This document shows positions 9,609 to 17,571 of a stretch of DNA of 64,000 bases, piece by piece. Position numbers and translations under genes: made by a program. The notes under the pieces are model-generated. The model saw only the letters and a list, made by a program, of their open reading frames with translations, was not told the origin of the DNA and did not search any database. Position 1 is the stretch's first letter, and each line of letters starts with the position of its first letter. Source of the DNA: Brachybacterium paraconglomeratum (GTDB taxonomy: Bacteria; Actinomycetota; Actinomycetes; Actinomycetales; Dermabacteraceae). The stretch is from contig NZ_ML133851.1 in assembly GCF_003994255.1 (NCBI RefSeq), positions 310,001-374,000 on the forward strand, written 5' to 3'.

Positions 9609-10294
9609 AGACCGAAGTTCGCCTGCTTGTCCTGCGTCTCGCTCGTGTCGAGCTCGCGCAGCTGGTTCTCCAGGTAGTTGCGCAGACGGTTGCGGTAGTC
9701 GCGCTCGAAGTTGCGCAGGCCCTCGATGGTCTTGTCGAGCTCGGCCTTCTTCGTCTCGAGCTCGGCCAGCGTGGTGCGGGACTTCTCCTCGGCCTCGCCG
9801 ACGATGCGCTTGTGCTCCTCGTTCGCCTCGGTGATGAGGCGGTCGCGCTCGTCCTCGCCGTTCTTGACGTGCTCGTCGTGCAGGCGGTTGGCCAGGGCGA
9901 TGATGCCGGCGGCGGACTGGTCCGGGGTCTGCGCCGAGGCGGGGACGGGCTCCTCGGCCGCGGCCGAGGGCTCCTCGTCGGCGACGACGGCCTGCGGGGC
10001 GGTCTCATCGGCGGCGGAGTCGGGCACCTCGGAGACGAGGGTCTCCTCGTCCTGCTCCTCGGCCTCGACGGCCGGGCCGGCGGCCGCGGCAGGAGCACCG
10101 GACTCGAGCTCAGCGATGCGGTTGTGCGCCTCCTCGAGCTCCTTCTTCAGGCGCTCGTTCTCGGAGATCAGTTCCTTCAGGCGGGGTTCGACCTCGTTAT
10201 CGAGGAAGTTGTCGACCTCGTCCATGTCGTAACCCTCGGAGAACCGGACCGGGGTGAACCGCTGATTCATCAGGTCTTCGGGCATCAGAGCCAT
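9605..10294 (-). CDS. divIVA: DivIVA/Wag31 polar growth scaffold
   Basis: 229-aa coiled-coil protein that marks poles and septa and directs peripheral wall synthesis in actinobacteria. The N-terminal DivIVA domain (VRFSEGYDMDEVDNFLD) contains the membrane-binding region. Two coiled-coil blocks (LKELISENERLKKELEEA and the C-terminal KIVGEAEEKSRTTL-type region) flank an Ala/Glu/Pro-rich acidic linker of about 85 residues. A strong ribosome-binding site AAAAGGTG precedes the ATG. It is the standard neighbour of sepF and yggT downstream of ftsZ. Confidence 0.95.
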   Translation of the reverse strand: MALMPEDLMNQRFTPVRFSEGYDMDEVDNFLDNEVEPRLKELISENERLKKELEEAHNRIAELESGAPAAAAGPAVEAEEQDEETLVSEVPDSAADETAPQAVVADEEPSAAAEEPVPASAQTPDQSAAGIIALANRLHDEHVKNGEDERDRLITEANEEHKRIVGEAEEKSRTTLAELETKKAELDKTIEGLRNFERDYRNRLRNYLENQLRELDTSETQDKQANFGL

Positions 10295-10422
10295 GGGTCA
10301 CCTTTTCGTCATTCGTGAGTCGGTTTGCGCGGTGAGGCGCGGTGCGGACAGCCTAGCGGATCGGCGGCTGACCCCTGCATCGGGGCCGGGAGAATCGCGC
10401 ACCTCACATCGCCGGGTCGTGA

Positions 10423-10713
10423 TCAGGCCGCGAGGCCTGCGAGGACGCGCAGCACGATCCAACCCACGATCAGGAGGATCATCAGGGACAGGTCCAGGCT
10501 CACCGCGCCCAGCCGCACCGGGGGGATCAGACGGCGCAGCAGCTTGACCGGGGGGTCCGTCAGCGTGAAGACCACCTCGAAGAGCACCAGCACCAGTCCC
10601 GAGGGGCGGAACTCGCGGGCGTAGCCCTGGATCCACTCGAGCACCAGGCGCGCCAGGAGCAGGAGCAGATAGATCAGGACTGCGAGATAGAGGATCCCGG
10701 CGACGAGCTGCAC
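10423..10713 (-). CDS. yggT: YggT family membrane protein
   Basis: 96-aa protein with two hydrophobic segments (residues about 4-22 and 68-92) and the family signature PPVRLGAVSLDLSLMILLI. The start is a GTG 7 nt after the sepF stop. YggT proteins sit between sepF and divIVA in most actinobacteria and firmicutes; a role in division-site or membrane organisation is assumed from that context rather than proven. Confidence 0.9.
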   Translation of the reverse strand: MQLVAGILYLAVLIYLLLLLARLVLEWIQGYAREFRPSGLVLVLFEVVFTLTDPPVKLLRRLIPPVRLGAVSLDLSLMILLIVGWIVLRVLAGLAA

Positions 10714-10720
10714 GGGATGC

Positions 10721-11206
10721 TCAGCTCTGGTTGTAGAAGCTGCCCTCGTCGGCCGAGGAGTCCCCGTCGACCTGGACGAACTCCGGCGACAGCAGGAACA
10801 CCTTGGAGGTGACGCGCTCGATCGTGCCGCGCAGGCCGAAGACGAGGCCGGCGGAGAAGTCGACCATGCGCTTTGCGTCGCCGTCCTGCATGTCCGAGAG
10901 GTTCATGATCACCGGCACGCCGTCACGGAAGGACTCGCCGATCGCCTTGGCGTCGTTGTACGACCTCGGATGGATCGTGGTGATGCGCTGCATCGACTCC
11001 TCCACTGCCGGGGCCATCGCGACCACGTTCGAGTGCTGACGGATCGGGGTCACCTGGGCCTCCCGTTCGATGGTGGGCTCGGGCGCCCGCTCGGTGCGGC
11101 GGGACGGAGCAGGCTGCTCCTCGCGGTACCGCTCGTCCTCGTAGTACTCGTCGTCGACCTCGTTGGCGAGGCCGAGTGCGACCATGGCGTTGCGCCAGGT
11201 TCCCAT
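10721..11206 (-). CDS. sepF: cell division protein SepF
   Basis: 161-aa FtsZ-binding membrane anchor. The N-terminal amphipathic helix ([14 protein letters not shown]) would bind membrane, followed by a charged linker with [12 protein letters not shown] and the globular SepF domain ([45 protein letters not shown]). In actinobacteria lacking ftsA, as here, SepF is the main tether of FtsZ. The start at 11206 is preferred over upstream codons because a GGGAG ribosome-binding site sits 7 nt before it and the protein then begins at the conserved helix. Confidence 0.95.
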   Translation of the reverse strand: MGTWRNAMVALGLANEVDDEYYEDERYREEQPAPSRRTERAPEPTIEREAQVTPIRQHSNVVAMAPAVEESMQRITTIHPRSYNDAKAIGESFRDGVPVIMNLSDMQDGDAKRMVDFSAGLVFGLRGTIERVTSKVFLLSPEFVQVDGDSSADEGSFYNQS

Positions 11207-11380
11207 CGCAGATCTCCCAGTCGTTGTTCGCGCTGACCTGGGCCCCGGGGAAGCACGGGGAGTGCGCGGGAGCCCGTTGACTCGAAAGTACAGCAGGCGA
11301 TTCGACACGACAGGGACGTCGTCGGCGTGTCGTGCGCGTGTCGCGGCGTGACGTGCGCGTCGTGTCGTGCGCGCCGTCCG

Positions 11381-11415
11381 GATCCCGGGCGGGGCGGCGG
11401 AGCCCGGCCGGGATC
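11381..11415 (-). terminator. hairpin downstream of pgeF
   Basis: GATCCCGG (11381-11388) pairs with CCGGGATC (11408-11415), with further pairing just inside. It lies 13 nt past the pgeF stop in the direction of transcription. No T-tract follows, as is common in high-GC actinobacteria. It may end the mraZ-to-pgeF transcript before sepF. Confidence 0.45.
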
Positions 11416-11428
11416 TCCCGGGCCCGGT

Positions 11429-12162
11429 TCAGCCCCTGCGCAGCACCCCGGCGAAGCGACCCGTGACGGCGCTGCGGCGGTAGGAGAAGAAGCGCTCGTC
11501 CTCGAGGGTGCAGGGATGGTCGGCGTCGATCGCCTCTGCAGGGACGCCGGCGTCCTGCAGCACGGAGACCGCTCCCGCCCGCAGGTCCAGCGCCGGGGTC
11601 CCCCAGCTCGTCCTCGAGGCGGTCACGGGCAGGTGGGCCGCGGCGTCCTCGCGCATCTGCTCCGGCACCTCGTAGCAGGCGCCGCAGATCGATGGGCCGA
11701 TGCTCGCGGTCACGTCCGCGGGGCGGGCGCCGAGGGCGGCCATCTCCGAGAGGGTCGCCTCGAGCACGCCGTCCAGCAGGCCGCGGCGGCCGGCATGGGC
11801 GACGGCGACGACCCCGGCGACCGGGTCGGAGAGCAGCACGGGCAGGCAGTCGGCGACCATGATCGCGAGCGCCACGTCGGTGCGGTCGGTGACGATCGCA
11901 TCGGCGCGCACGACGGGCCCCGGCTCCCCCGCGGGTCCTGTGCCGCGTCCGGGCCCGGCGTCCTGCGCGGGCAGCACGTGCACATCGGCGGAGTGGACCT
12001 GCTCGACGAAGACCAGCGGCGCGCCGATCTCCGCGGCCACCCGCGCCCGGTTCTCCTCGACAGCCTGTGCGTCGTCGCCGACGTGGCGGGCGAGGTTGAG
12101 GCCGGCGTGCTCGCCCGTGCTGACCCCTCCGGCACGGCCCGTGCCCTGAGGGGGCTCGTCAC
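11429..12162 (-). CDS. pgeF: PgeF/YlmD purine nucleoside phosphorylase-like protein; 5' end out of frame
   Basis: Member of the YfiH/laccase-domain family that cleaves purine nucleosides or edits peptidoglycan precursors. Motifs: [31 protein letters not shown] and [10 protein letters not shown]. The conserved N-terminal region ([18 protein letters not shown], then VGDD) is also present in the same frame, but that frame has no ATG, GTG or TTG between the stop at 12164 and a GTG at 12040 that lies after the conserved region. A GTG at 12162 overlapping the ftsZ stop (GTGA) is ideally placed but in another frame; one extra base in the CCCCC run at 12150-12154, or a -1 slip there, would join it to the pgeF frame. 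Coordinates assume that start. A sequencing error, ribosomal slippage or a truncated protein starting at 12040 are the alternatives. Confidence 0.8.
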
Positions 12163-13472
12163 TTCAGGAAGGACGGCAGGTCGAGGTCGTCGTCGTCCGC
12201 CGGGGGCTCCTCGATGTGCGGCGGGCGGGTGGGCTCGGGGGCCTGGGGCGCCGGCTGCGGGGCGACGTTCTGCTGCTGGCCCGCGTCCTCGACGTCCGCG
12301 GCGTCCAGCGCCTCGGTCTCGGGCTCGGGGGCGCTGGGCCGCGACGGGGAGAAGGCCTGCTGCGGCAGGCCCCAGGCGCCCGGGGAGGCGGCGGTCGCGC
12401 CGGTGCCCTGGCCGGGGCGCTGCTCGGAGGAGGCGGGCCGCTGCTGCACCGCAGGGCGCTGGGCGGGCTGCTCGGTACGGGCGGCGGGGCGCTGCTGCGG
12501 GGTGAGGTCCTGGCGCGGCTGGGGACCGCCGCCCTCGAAGCCCGCGGCGATCACGGTCACGCGGACCTCGTCGCCGAGGGCGTCGTCGATGACGGAGCCG
12601 AAGATGATGTTCGCATCCGGGTGCGCGGCCTCCTGGACGAGGCGCGCGGCCTCGGAGACCTCGTACAGGCCCAGGTCGCTGCCGCCCTGGATGGAGAGCA
12701 GCACGCCGTAGGCGCCGTCGATCGAGGCCTCGAGCAGCGGGCTGGAGACCGCGAGCTCCGCGGCCTGCAGCGCGCGGTCGTCGCCGCGGGCGGAGCCGAT
12801 GCCCATCAGGGCGCTGCCCGCGCCCTGCATCACGGACTTCACGTCCGCGAAGTCGAGGTTGATCAGGCCCGGGGTGGTGATCAGGTCCGTGATGCCCTGG
12901 ACGCCGGAGAGCAGGACCTGGTCCGCGCTCTTGAAGGCGTCGAGCATCGAGACCTGCTTGTCCGCGATGGAGAGCAGGCGGTCGTTGGGGATCACGATGA
13001 GGGTGTCGACCTCGGCCTGGAGCGCGGCGATGCCGGACTCGGCCTGGGTCGAGCGGCGGCGGCCCTCGAAGGTGAAGGGGCGGGTGACCACGCCGATGGT
13101 CAGGGCGCCGAGGCTGCGGGCGATCTTCGCGACGACGGGCGCGCCGCCCGTGCCGGTGCCGCCGCCCTCGCCGGCGGTCACGAAGACCATGTCGGCCCCG
13201 CGCAGGACCTCCTCGATCTCCTCGGCGTGGTCCTCGGCGGCCTTCTTGCCCACCTCGGGGTCGGCGCCGGCGCCGAGACCACGGGTGATCTCCTTGCCGA
13301 CGTCGAGCTTGACGTCGGCGTCGGACATGAGGAGCGCCTGGGCGTCGGTGTTGATCGCGATGAACTCGACGCCCTTGAGCCCGGACTCGATCATGCGGTT
13401 GACGGCGTTGACACCTCCGCCGCCGACGCCGACGACCTTGATGACTGCGAGGGAGATCTGGGTTCCGGCCAC
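12159..13472 (-). CDS. ftsZ: cell division GTPase FtsZ
   Basis: Tubulin-like GTPase forming the Z ring (437 aa). It carries [16 protein letters not shown], the tubulin signature GGGTGTG (about residue 103), the T7 region [11 protein letters not shown] and a Pro/Gln-rich disordered linker. The C-terminal peptide [12 protein letters not shown] is the docking site for partners such as SepF. The start is the GTG at 13472, preceded by AAGGA; the frame stays open upstream but that extension is Arg-rich and not FtsZ-like. FtsA is absent, as is normal in this phylum. About 300 nt of leader separates it from ftsQ. Confidence 0.97.
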   Translation of the reverse strand: MAGTQISLAVIKVVGVGGGGVNAVNRMIESGLKGVEFIAINTDAQALLMSDADVKLDVGKEITRGLGAGADPEVGKKAAEDHAEEIEEVLRGADMVFVTAGEGGGTGTGGAPVVAKIARSLGALTIGVVTRPFTFEGRRRSTQAESGIAALQAEVDTLIVIPNDRLLSIADKQVSMLDAFKSADQVLLSGVQGITDLITTPGLINLDFADVKSVMQGAGSALMGIGSARGDDRALQAAELAVSSPLLEASIDGAYGVLLSIQGGSDLGLYEVSEAARLVQEAAHPDANIIFGSVIDDALGDEVRVTVIAAGFEGGGPQPRQDLTPQQRPAARTEQPAQRPAVQQRPASSEQRPGQGTGATAASPGAWGLPQQAFSPSRPSAPEPETEALDAADVEDAGQQQNVAPQPAPQAPEPTRPPHIEEPPADDDDLDLPSFLK

Positions 13473-13769
13473 GTTTGGTCCTTGCTCTTGGCTCTTGTTG
13501 GTCTTCCTGGAGAAGCGCCTGGATCGCGCCTGGTCGCGACCGCTCCTCAACCCTGGACCTCTACTTGAGGTTCGGACTTCGGGGCGCCTCTCCTTTCTCT
13601 CGACGCTAAGGAGGAGTGCACGCGCACGCAAACACCGAGGGCGCGTGTCGGGCGCGAGCCGGGCCAATGTCACCGTCCGGTCCGCCCGATCCGTCGGACT
13701 GCGGGGTGTCCGCCCGCCCGTCCCCGTCCCGCTCCCGGCGCACGGGGGCCGGCGTCGCAGCGGAGGAGG
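13473..13769 (-). promoter_or_regulatory. ftsQ-ftsZ intergenic region, probable ftsZ promoter and leader
   Basis: This 297-bp gap is the longest inside the wall/division block and has no coding support. It contains an inverted repeat CCTCAA (13545-13550) with TTGAGG (13565-13570), inside which ACCTC/GAGGT can pair alternatively. FtsZ genes in actinobacteria commonly have their own promoters here. I cannot assign a specific -10 element with confidence. Confidence 0.45.
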
Positions 13770-14939
13770 TCAGCGCGTGACGGGGGCGACCGGGGAGGAG
13801 ACGTCGATGGTCGTGCCGGGCCGGCCCAGCAGTGCCTGCACCACCTCGGCCTTGAGCTCCGCATCATGCGCATCGCCCCAGACGACCGTCTTGGTGCCGC
13901 CCTCCTCGAGGGTGAGGACGAGGGTGACGTCGCTGGTGCTGGAGGCGGAGACCTCCCGGACCGCGCCGCGCAGCGGATCGGGCAGGGAGGCGAGCACCTC
14001 GCTCATGGTCGCGGCCGCGCCCTCGGGGTCGGCGGCGCCGCCCTGGACGGTCATCGGCACCAGGGTCGCGGCCTCGGCGGCCGCGGCGGGCAGCTCCTCC
14101 CCCGCGGCGTCGACCACGGCGGTGCTGCCGTCGGCGCGGGTGAGCTGCGCGACCGGGGCGGCCTCGGTGACGGTGACGGTCATGCCGTCGGGCCAGGCCC
14201 GGTCGACCTCGGCGGAGGCGACGCCCGGAACCTCGGCGGCCCGGTCGGCGATCTCGTCGGTGGGGAGCAGCAGCACGCTGTCGCCGCTGTAGGAGGCGAC
14301 GGCCTCGCGCACGTCCTCCTCGGCGACGTACCCGGTCCCCTCGACGGTGATGTCGCGGACCTGCAGGGCCGGGAGCATCACGGCGGTGGCGAGGGCGGCG
14401 ACGAGCACGAGCAGGGTCACGAGGGTGCCGGCGATGATCGCGCGCCGACGCCGGCGCCACGGGCGTCCCGCGACGAGCTCGCGGAAGCGGTCCGCGGCCT
14501 GGACCACGCGGCCGCCTCCCGACTCCTCCTCCTGCGTGCGGGGCGGGGCGAGCGGAGCCTCGGGCGCGACGGCGGGTCGTCCGAGGCTGTGGCCCCGGCC
14601 CCGGGGTGCGCCCGGCGCCGGGGACGGCGAGGCCGCCGAGTGAGCGGAGGGGGCCGAGTGTGCGCTGCGGGCCGACGCCGCCGGAGCGGCGCTCCGGCCG
14701 GTCGGCGCGGCGCGGCCCGGCTGCGCGGCGCCGCCCGACTGCGGGGTGCGACCCGACTGCGGGGGGCGGCCCGACCGTGCGGTCCGCGACGGGCCCCCGC
14801 CGGAGCCGGCCCCTCCCGTGGGGCGGGGACGGACCTCGCGGGCGGGGCGCCGTTCGGCGGACTGCTCGGGGCGCTCCGCGGGCGGCGTCGGGCGGACCGT
14901 GCCGGGGCGCGGTCGGGGCGTGGTGGGGCGGCGTGCCAT
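13770..14939 (-). CDS. ftsQ: cell division protein FtsQ
   Basis: 389-aa bitopic divisome protein. About 165 N-terminal residues are cytoplasmic, very rich in Pro, Arg, Ala and Ser and probably disordered, with runs of near-repeats such as SGRPPQSGRTPQSGG and SAHSAPSAHSA. One transmembrane helix follows (IIAGTLVTLLVLVAALATAVML), then the POTRA domain (LQVRDITVEGTGYV) and the FtsQ beta domain. Its ATG overlaps the murC stop by one base (TGATG). The long low-complexity head is typical for high-GC actinobacteria. Confidence 0.92.
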   Translation of the reverse strand: MARRPTTPRPRPGTVRPTPPAERPEQSAERRPAREVRPRPTGGAGSGGGPSRTARSGRPPQSGRTPQSGGAAQPGRAAPTGRSAAPAASARSAHSAPSAHSAASPSPAPGAPRGRGHSLGRPAVAPEAPLAPPRTQEEESGGGRVVQAADRFRELVAGRPWRRRRRAIIAGTLVTLLVLVAALATAVMLPALQVRDITVEGTGYVAEEDVREAVASYSGDSVLLLPTDEIADRAAEVPGVASAEVDRAWPDGMTVTVTEAAPVAQLTRADGSTAVVDAAGEELPAAAAEAATLVPMTVQGGAADPEGAAATMSEVLASLPDPLRGAVREVSASSTSDVTLVLTLEEGGTKTVVWGDAHDAELKAEVVQALLGRPGTTIDVSSPVAPVTR

Positions 14940-16447
14940 CAGGCGCGGTCCCGGGAGTCCGCCTCGAGCGCGGCGAGCAGCGCCGGGGTCGTCTCGACGA
15001 TGTCGCCGGCGCCCAGCATCAGCAGCATGTCGCCGGGGCGGGCCGCGGCCGGGACCAGGTCGAGGACCTGCGCGTCGGCGTCGAGGGGGATCACGGCCTC
15101 GCCCGCGTGGGCGGTGATGGTCCGGGCGGTGGTGGCGGGGTCGGGGTCCTCGCGGGCGCCGTAGACGGGCATCACCCAGGCGAGGTCCGCGGCCTCGAGC
15201 ACGGCGGCGAAGTCCGCGGCGAAGTCGCGGGTGCGGGAGAAGAGGTGGGGCTGGAAGACGGCGAGGACGCGGCCCGGCGTCTCCTGCGCCTCGACGATCC
15301 CGCGGGCGGCGTCCAGGGTCGCGGCGACCTCGCGGGGGTGGTGGGCGTAGTCGTCCACGACGGTCACTCCCCCGGCGGTGCCCGCCACGTCGAAGCGGCG
15401 GGAGGCGCCGGTGAAAGTGCCCAGGCCTGCGGCGAGGCGGGCCGGGTCCAGGGACGGGTCCGCGGCGGCGGCCGCGGCGAGGGCGCCGACGGCGTTCAGG
15501 ACGTTGTGGTGCCCGGTGACGGCGAGGGACAGGGTCAGCGGGCCGTCCGGCCCCTCGAGCTCGACCTCGGCGCCGCGGGCCCCGCTGCGCTCGGCGCGCA
15601 GCGTCCACGCAGTGCCCTCTGCGGTGCCGTAGCCCTGGACGGCGACGCCCCGGACCCGGGCCCGTTCGCCGAGCGCGGCGGCACCGGGATCGTCCTCGCA
15701 GACGACGAGGGTGCCGCCGGGTCGCAGCCGGTCCACGAGCGCGTCGAAGGCGGCGGTCAGGGTCTCGGCGTCGCCGTGGAAGTCGAGGTGGTCGGGCTCG
15801 AGGTTGGTGACGACGATCGAGCGCGGGGCGAAGGCGAGGAAGGAGCCGTCGGACTCGTCGGCCTCCACGACGGCGGGGCTGTCCGGGCCGCTGCCGCCGG
15901 GCTGCTCCCCGAAGCCGGCGTTGCGGCCCAGATCGGGCACGGCCGCGCCGAGCGCCCAGGCCGGGTCCTGCCCGGCGCCGCGCAGTGCGGCGACGGCCAT
16001 GCCGGTGGTGGTGGTCTTGCCGTGGGTGCCGGCGACGGCGATCAGGTCCCGCTCCCCGAGCAGGCCCGCCAGCGCCGCGGCGCGGTGGATGACAGGGATG
16101 CCGCGCTCCCGGGCGGCGGCGACCTCGGGGTTGTCGTCGCGCACGGCGGTCGAGACGATGACGAGGTCGCAGTCCTCGGCGAGCAGCGCGGCGTCGAAAC
16201 CGATCCCGATCCGGGCGCCGGCCTCGCGCAGCGGAGCGATGAACTGGCCGTCCTGGGAGTCCGACCCGCTCACGGCGAGCCCGGCCTCGAGGGCGAGGCG
16301 CGCCACGGCGCTCATGCCGGCTCCGCCGATCCGCACCACGTGCACCGAGCGGATGCTCTCCCCCGTCGGCCAGTCCGGCCGGGTGATCACGTCGCCGGGG
16401 CGCAGGATCGTGCGGGGTGCGGGGCCGTGAGGGGAGGCGGGAGTCAT
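14939..16447 (-). CDS. murC: UDP-N-acetylmuramate--L-alanine ligase
   Basis: Cytosolic Mur ligase adding L-Ala to UDP-MurNAc (502 aa). The N-terminal nucleotide-sugar domain has HVVRIGGAGMSAVARL, the central ATPase domain AGTHGKTTTTGM and EADESDGSF, and the C-terminal domain DDYAHHPREV. The ATG at 16447 gives a protein of normal family length. It lies 35 nt after murG and is followed directly by ftsQ, the standard actinobacterial order. Confidence 0.95.
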   Translation of the reverse strand: MTPASPHGPAPRTILRPGDVITRPDWPTGESIRSVHVVRIGGAGMSAVARLALEAGLAVSGSDSQDGQFIAPLREAGARIGIGFDAALLAEDCDLVIVSTAVRDDNPEVAAARERGIPVIHRAAALAGLLGERDLIAVAGTHGKTTTTGMAVAALRGAGQDPAWALGAAVPDLGRNAGFGEQPGGSGPDSPAVVEADESDGSFLAFAPRSIVVTNLEPDHLDFHGDAETLTAAFDALVDRLRPGGTLVVCEDDPGAAALGERARVRGVAVQGYGTAEGTAWTLRAERSGARGAEVELEGPDGPLTLSLAVTGHHNVLNAVGALAAAAAADPSLDPARLAAGLGTFTGASRRFDVAGTAGGVTVVDDYAHHPREVAATLDAARGIVEAQETPGRVLAVFQPHLFSRTRDFAADFAAVLEAADLAWVMPVYGAREDPDPATTARTITAHAGEAVIPLDADAQVLDLVPAAARPGDMLLMLGAGDIVETTPALLAALEADSRDRA

Positions 16448-16482
16448 GGGGTCACGGTATCCGGGCGCTCGGCGCTGCCGGG

Positions 16483-17571
16483 TCAGGCTCGGCGTGCGAC
16501 GCCGATCACGACGTCGGCCATCACCTCGGCCGCGTCCGTGATGCCGAAGGCGCGGGCGGCCTCGGCCATCGCGCCGCGCCGCTGGTCGTCCAGCAGCAGC
16601 GGCAGCACCTCGCTGCGCAGGTGCTGCGCGTCGAGCTCGGCGTCGGGGACCATCAGCGCGCCGCCGGCGGCGACGACCTCCTCCCCGTTCAGCGCCTGCT
16701 CGCCGTTGCCGATCGGGAGCGGGACCAGCACGGCGGGCAGCCCGACGGCGGTGAGCTCGCTGACGGTGCCGGCGCCGGAGCGGGTGAGCGCGAGGTCGGA
16801 GGCCGCATAGGCGTCCTCCATGGCGGAGACGTACTCCAGCACCCGGTAGCCGTCCCTCTCGACGAGCCCGTCGGCCTTGCCGCGGCCGGTGATGTGGAGG
16901 ATCTGCGCGCCGGCGGCGGTGAAAGCCTCGGCGGCCTCGCCGACGGCGGCGTTCAGACGCTGGGCGCCGAGGGACCCGCCGGTGGCCAGCAGCACGGGGC
17001 GGGACGGGTCCAGCCCGTAGCCGGCGACGGCCTCCGCGCGGCGGGCGGCGCGGTCGAGATGGGCGATCCCCTCGCGCATGGGCATGCCGATGCGGCGGGC
17101 ACCGGGGAGGGTGGAGCCGCCGAAGGCGGTGAGCACGGCGGCGGCGCGGCGGGCGCCGAGGCGGTTGGCGAGCCCCGGGCGACGGTTCGCCTCGTGGATC
17201 ACGACGGGCAGGCGCTGGGCGGCCGCGGCGAGATAGGCGGGCGGGCAGACGTAGCCGCCGTAGCCGGCGACCACGTCGATCCGTCGCTCGCGCAAGAGGG
17301 TGCGCACGGCCTTCAGCGTGCCGGCGAAGCGCCCGGGGAAGCGCAGCGCCGCCCCGTTCGGACGGCGCGGGAAGGGGACCTTCTCGATGGTGACGAGCTC
17401 GAGCCCGGCGGCCGGGACGAGGTCCGTTTCGAGCCCCTGGGCGGTGCCGAGCACGATGATCTCGGACTCGGGGCTGCGGCGGCGGATCTGCGCGGCGGTG
17501 GCCAGCAGCGGGGAGACGTGTCCGGCGCTGCCGCCGCCGGCCAGGAGGATGCGGGGCGGGGTAGGGGTCAT
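16483..17571 (-). CDS. murG: undecaprenyl-PP-MurNAc-pentapeptide GlcNAc transferase
   Basis: Peripheral membrane glycosyltransferase making lipid II from lipid I (362 aa). It shows the N-terminal GGGSAGHVSP loop, GYGGYVCPPAYLAA, VIHEANRRPGLAN, the donor-site motifs LATGGSLGAQRLN and LTRSGAGTVSELTAVGLPAVLVP, and a GNGEQ motif where most enzymes have a similar HQ-type motif. The ATG at 17571 overlaps the ftsW stop by 4 nt (ATGA), so translation is probably coupled to FtsW, its flippase/polymerase neighbour. Confidence 0.95.
   Translation of the reverse strand: MTPTPPRILLAGGGSAGHVSPLLATAAQIRRRSPESEIIVLGTAQGLETDLVPAAGLELVTIEKVPFPRRPNGAALRFPGRFAGTLKAVRTLLRERRIDVVAGYGGYVCPPAYLAAAAQRLPVVIHEANRRPGLANRLGARRAAAVLTAFGGSTLPGARRIGMPMREGIAHLDRAARRAEAVAGYGLDPSRPVLLATGGSLGAQRLNAAVGEAAEAFTAAGAQILHITGRGKADGLVERDGYRVLEYVSAMEDAYAASDLALTRSGAGTVSELTAVGLPAVLVPLPIGNGEQALNGEEVVAAGGALMVPDAELDAQHLRSEVLPLLLDDQRRGAMAEAARAFGITDAAEVMADVVIGVARRA

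Noticed and set aside
13473-13673. An extended FtsZ N-terminus
   Set aside because: The added residues are Arg/Ser-rich and unlike FtsZ, and a GTG with AAGGA spacing begins exactly at the conserved domain.
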